Assembly: GCA_937958145.1 (NCBI GenBank)
Contig: CALGOE010000262.1
Location: forward strand, 1-5,547
Length of the DNA: 5,547 nt
Direction: 5' to 3'
Origin: an uncultured Desulfobacca sp.
GTDB lineage: Bacteria > Desulfobacterota > Desulfobaccia > Desulfobaccales > Desulfobaccaceae
Positions 5,060 to 5,547 of this stretch are shown here, piece by piece; position 1 is the stretch's first letter; each line of letters opens with the position of its first letter. A model generated the notes under the pieces. It was not told the origin of the DNA and did no database searches. It saw only the letters and a program-made list of their open reading frames with translations. The translations under genes and the position numbers were made by a program.

Positions 5060-5547
5060 ATGGTCAATCTGACGATCGATGGCAAAGCAATTCAGGCAGA
5101 CGAAGGAAGCACTATCCTGCAAGCGGCGCAGGCCAACGGCATTCGGATTCCCTTCCTCTGCTACCATCCGGCGATCAAGGCCATCGGCTCGTGCCGGATA
5201 TGCGTGGTAGAAGTCAAACCTGGCCCGCCCAGACCACAACCGGCCTGTACCACCAAAGTGGCGGAAGGCATGGAGGTGGTCACCAATTCCGAAAAACTCC
5301 AGGATATCCGCCGGGAGTTGGTCAAGTTCATGCTCATCAATCACCCCCTGGATTGCCCCTGGTGCGATAAAGGCGGGGAATGCGAGCTGCAGAACCTGAC
5401 TCACGAATTGGCCATCGCCGAAGTCGATTACGAGGCGGTCCGCAAACCCATTAACAATGATTTTGACTCCAATCTGATCGAACGCTACAACACCCGCTGC
5501 GTCACCTGCGGCCGCTGCGTCCGGGTCTGCAAAGAGCGGGTGGGGGC
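5060..5547 (+). CDS. nuoG: NuoG, complex I Fe-S subunit (N-terminal part, cut by window end)
   Basis: Only 162 codons plus two bases are present, open to the right edge. NuoG carries electrons from NuoF along the peripheral arm. The plant-type ferredoxin domain (about 1-80) has 2Fe-2S (N1b) ligands C34, C45, C48 and C63 (C-x10-C-x2-C-x14-C). Next comes the His-Cys motif H95, C99, C102, C108 (H-x3-C-x2-C-x5-C) for cluster N5. C147, C150, C153 and C157 (C-x2-C-x2-C-x3-C) begin the following 4Fe-4S domain. The molybdopterin-like C-terminal region lies outside. The ATG at 5060 has AGGA (5049-5052) seven bases upstream and follows nuoD by 46 bases. The same N-terminal layout occurs in HoxU and in Fe-only hydrogenases or formate dehydrogenases, so the C-terminus is needed for certainty. 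Context makes NuoG by far the likeliest. Confidence 0.9.
   Translation, partial: MVNLTIDGKAIQADEGSTILQAAQANGIRIPFLCYHPAIKAIGSCRICVVEVKPGPPRPQPACTTKVAEGMEVVTNSEKLQDIRRELVKFMLINHPLDCPWCDKGGECELQNLTHELAIAEVDYEAVRKPINNDFDSNLIERYNTRCVTCGRCVRVCKERVG

Noticed and set aside
4970..5404. 144-codon - strand frame opposite the nuoD end and nuoG start
   Set aside because: It lies opposite the well-supported nuoG ferredoxin domain, which has all its cysteine ligands on the + strand.

Overview
The window covers the start of a respiratory complex I (NADH:quinone oxidoreductase) operon, read on the + strand: a fused nuoE-nuoF gene, then nuoA, nuoB, nuoC, nuoD and the first 162 codons of nuoG, which runs off the right edge. 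All seven subunit domains present keep the cofactor ligands that can be checked: NuoE 2Fe-2S, NuoF FMN/NADH and N3, NuoB N2, the NuoD quinone pocket, and NuoG N1b, N5 and the start of a further 4Fe-4S site. The set therefore looks functional. The genes are GC-rich and each start has a Shine-Dalgarno-like sequence. The proteins suggest a Gram-negative anaerobe or facultative bacterium, possibly of the former Deltaproteobacteria, but no single marker here proves that.

Layout: 1-44 is the 5' tip of a gene on the - strand whose 14 residues look like the start of SufC, the Fe-S cluster assembly ATPase. 45-515 is a divergent control region. It holds a candidate - strand promoter (180-208), a duplicated two-block repeat (253-286 and 311-335), a strong sigma70-type + strand promoter (397-424) overlapped by TGTCA/TGACA boxes, and a leader ending in a T tract. 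516-2348 is nuoEF. After a 79-base gap come nuoA (2428-2784), nuoB (2841-3368), nuoC (3352-3810, overlapping nuoB), nuoD (3823-5013) and nuoG (5060 onward).

How they work together: the NuoE/F/G domains form the NADH-oxidising electron input arm. NuoB, C and D form the connecting arm that carries electrons to quinone through cluster N2. NuoA is the first membrane subunit. The remaining subunits (H to N) would be expected beyond the right edge.

The main departures from the textbook nuoABCDEFG order are that E and F are fused in frame and moved to the head of the operon, and that nuoG follows nuoD directly. The fused layout recalls HoxF of NAD-reducing hydrogenases. The divergent suf-like gene puts a cluster-assembly gene back to back with an enzyme that uses many clusters. 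I see no mobile element, CRISPR array, tRNA or rRNA, and no wholly new system. The novelty is in gene fusion and order and in the control region.
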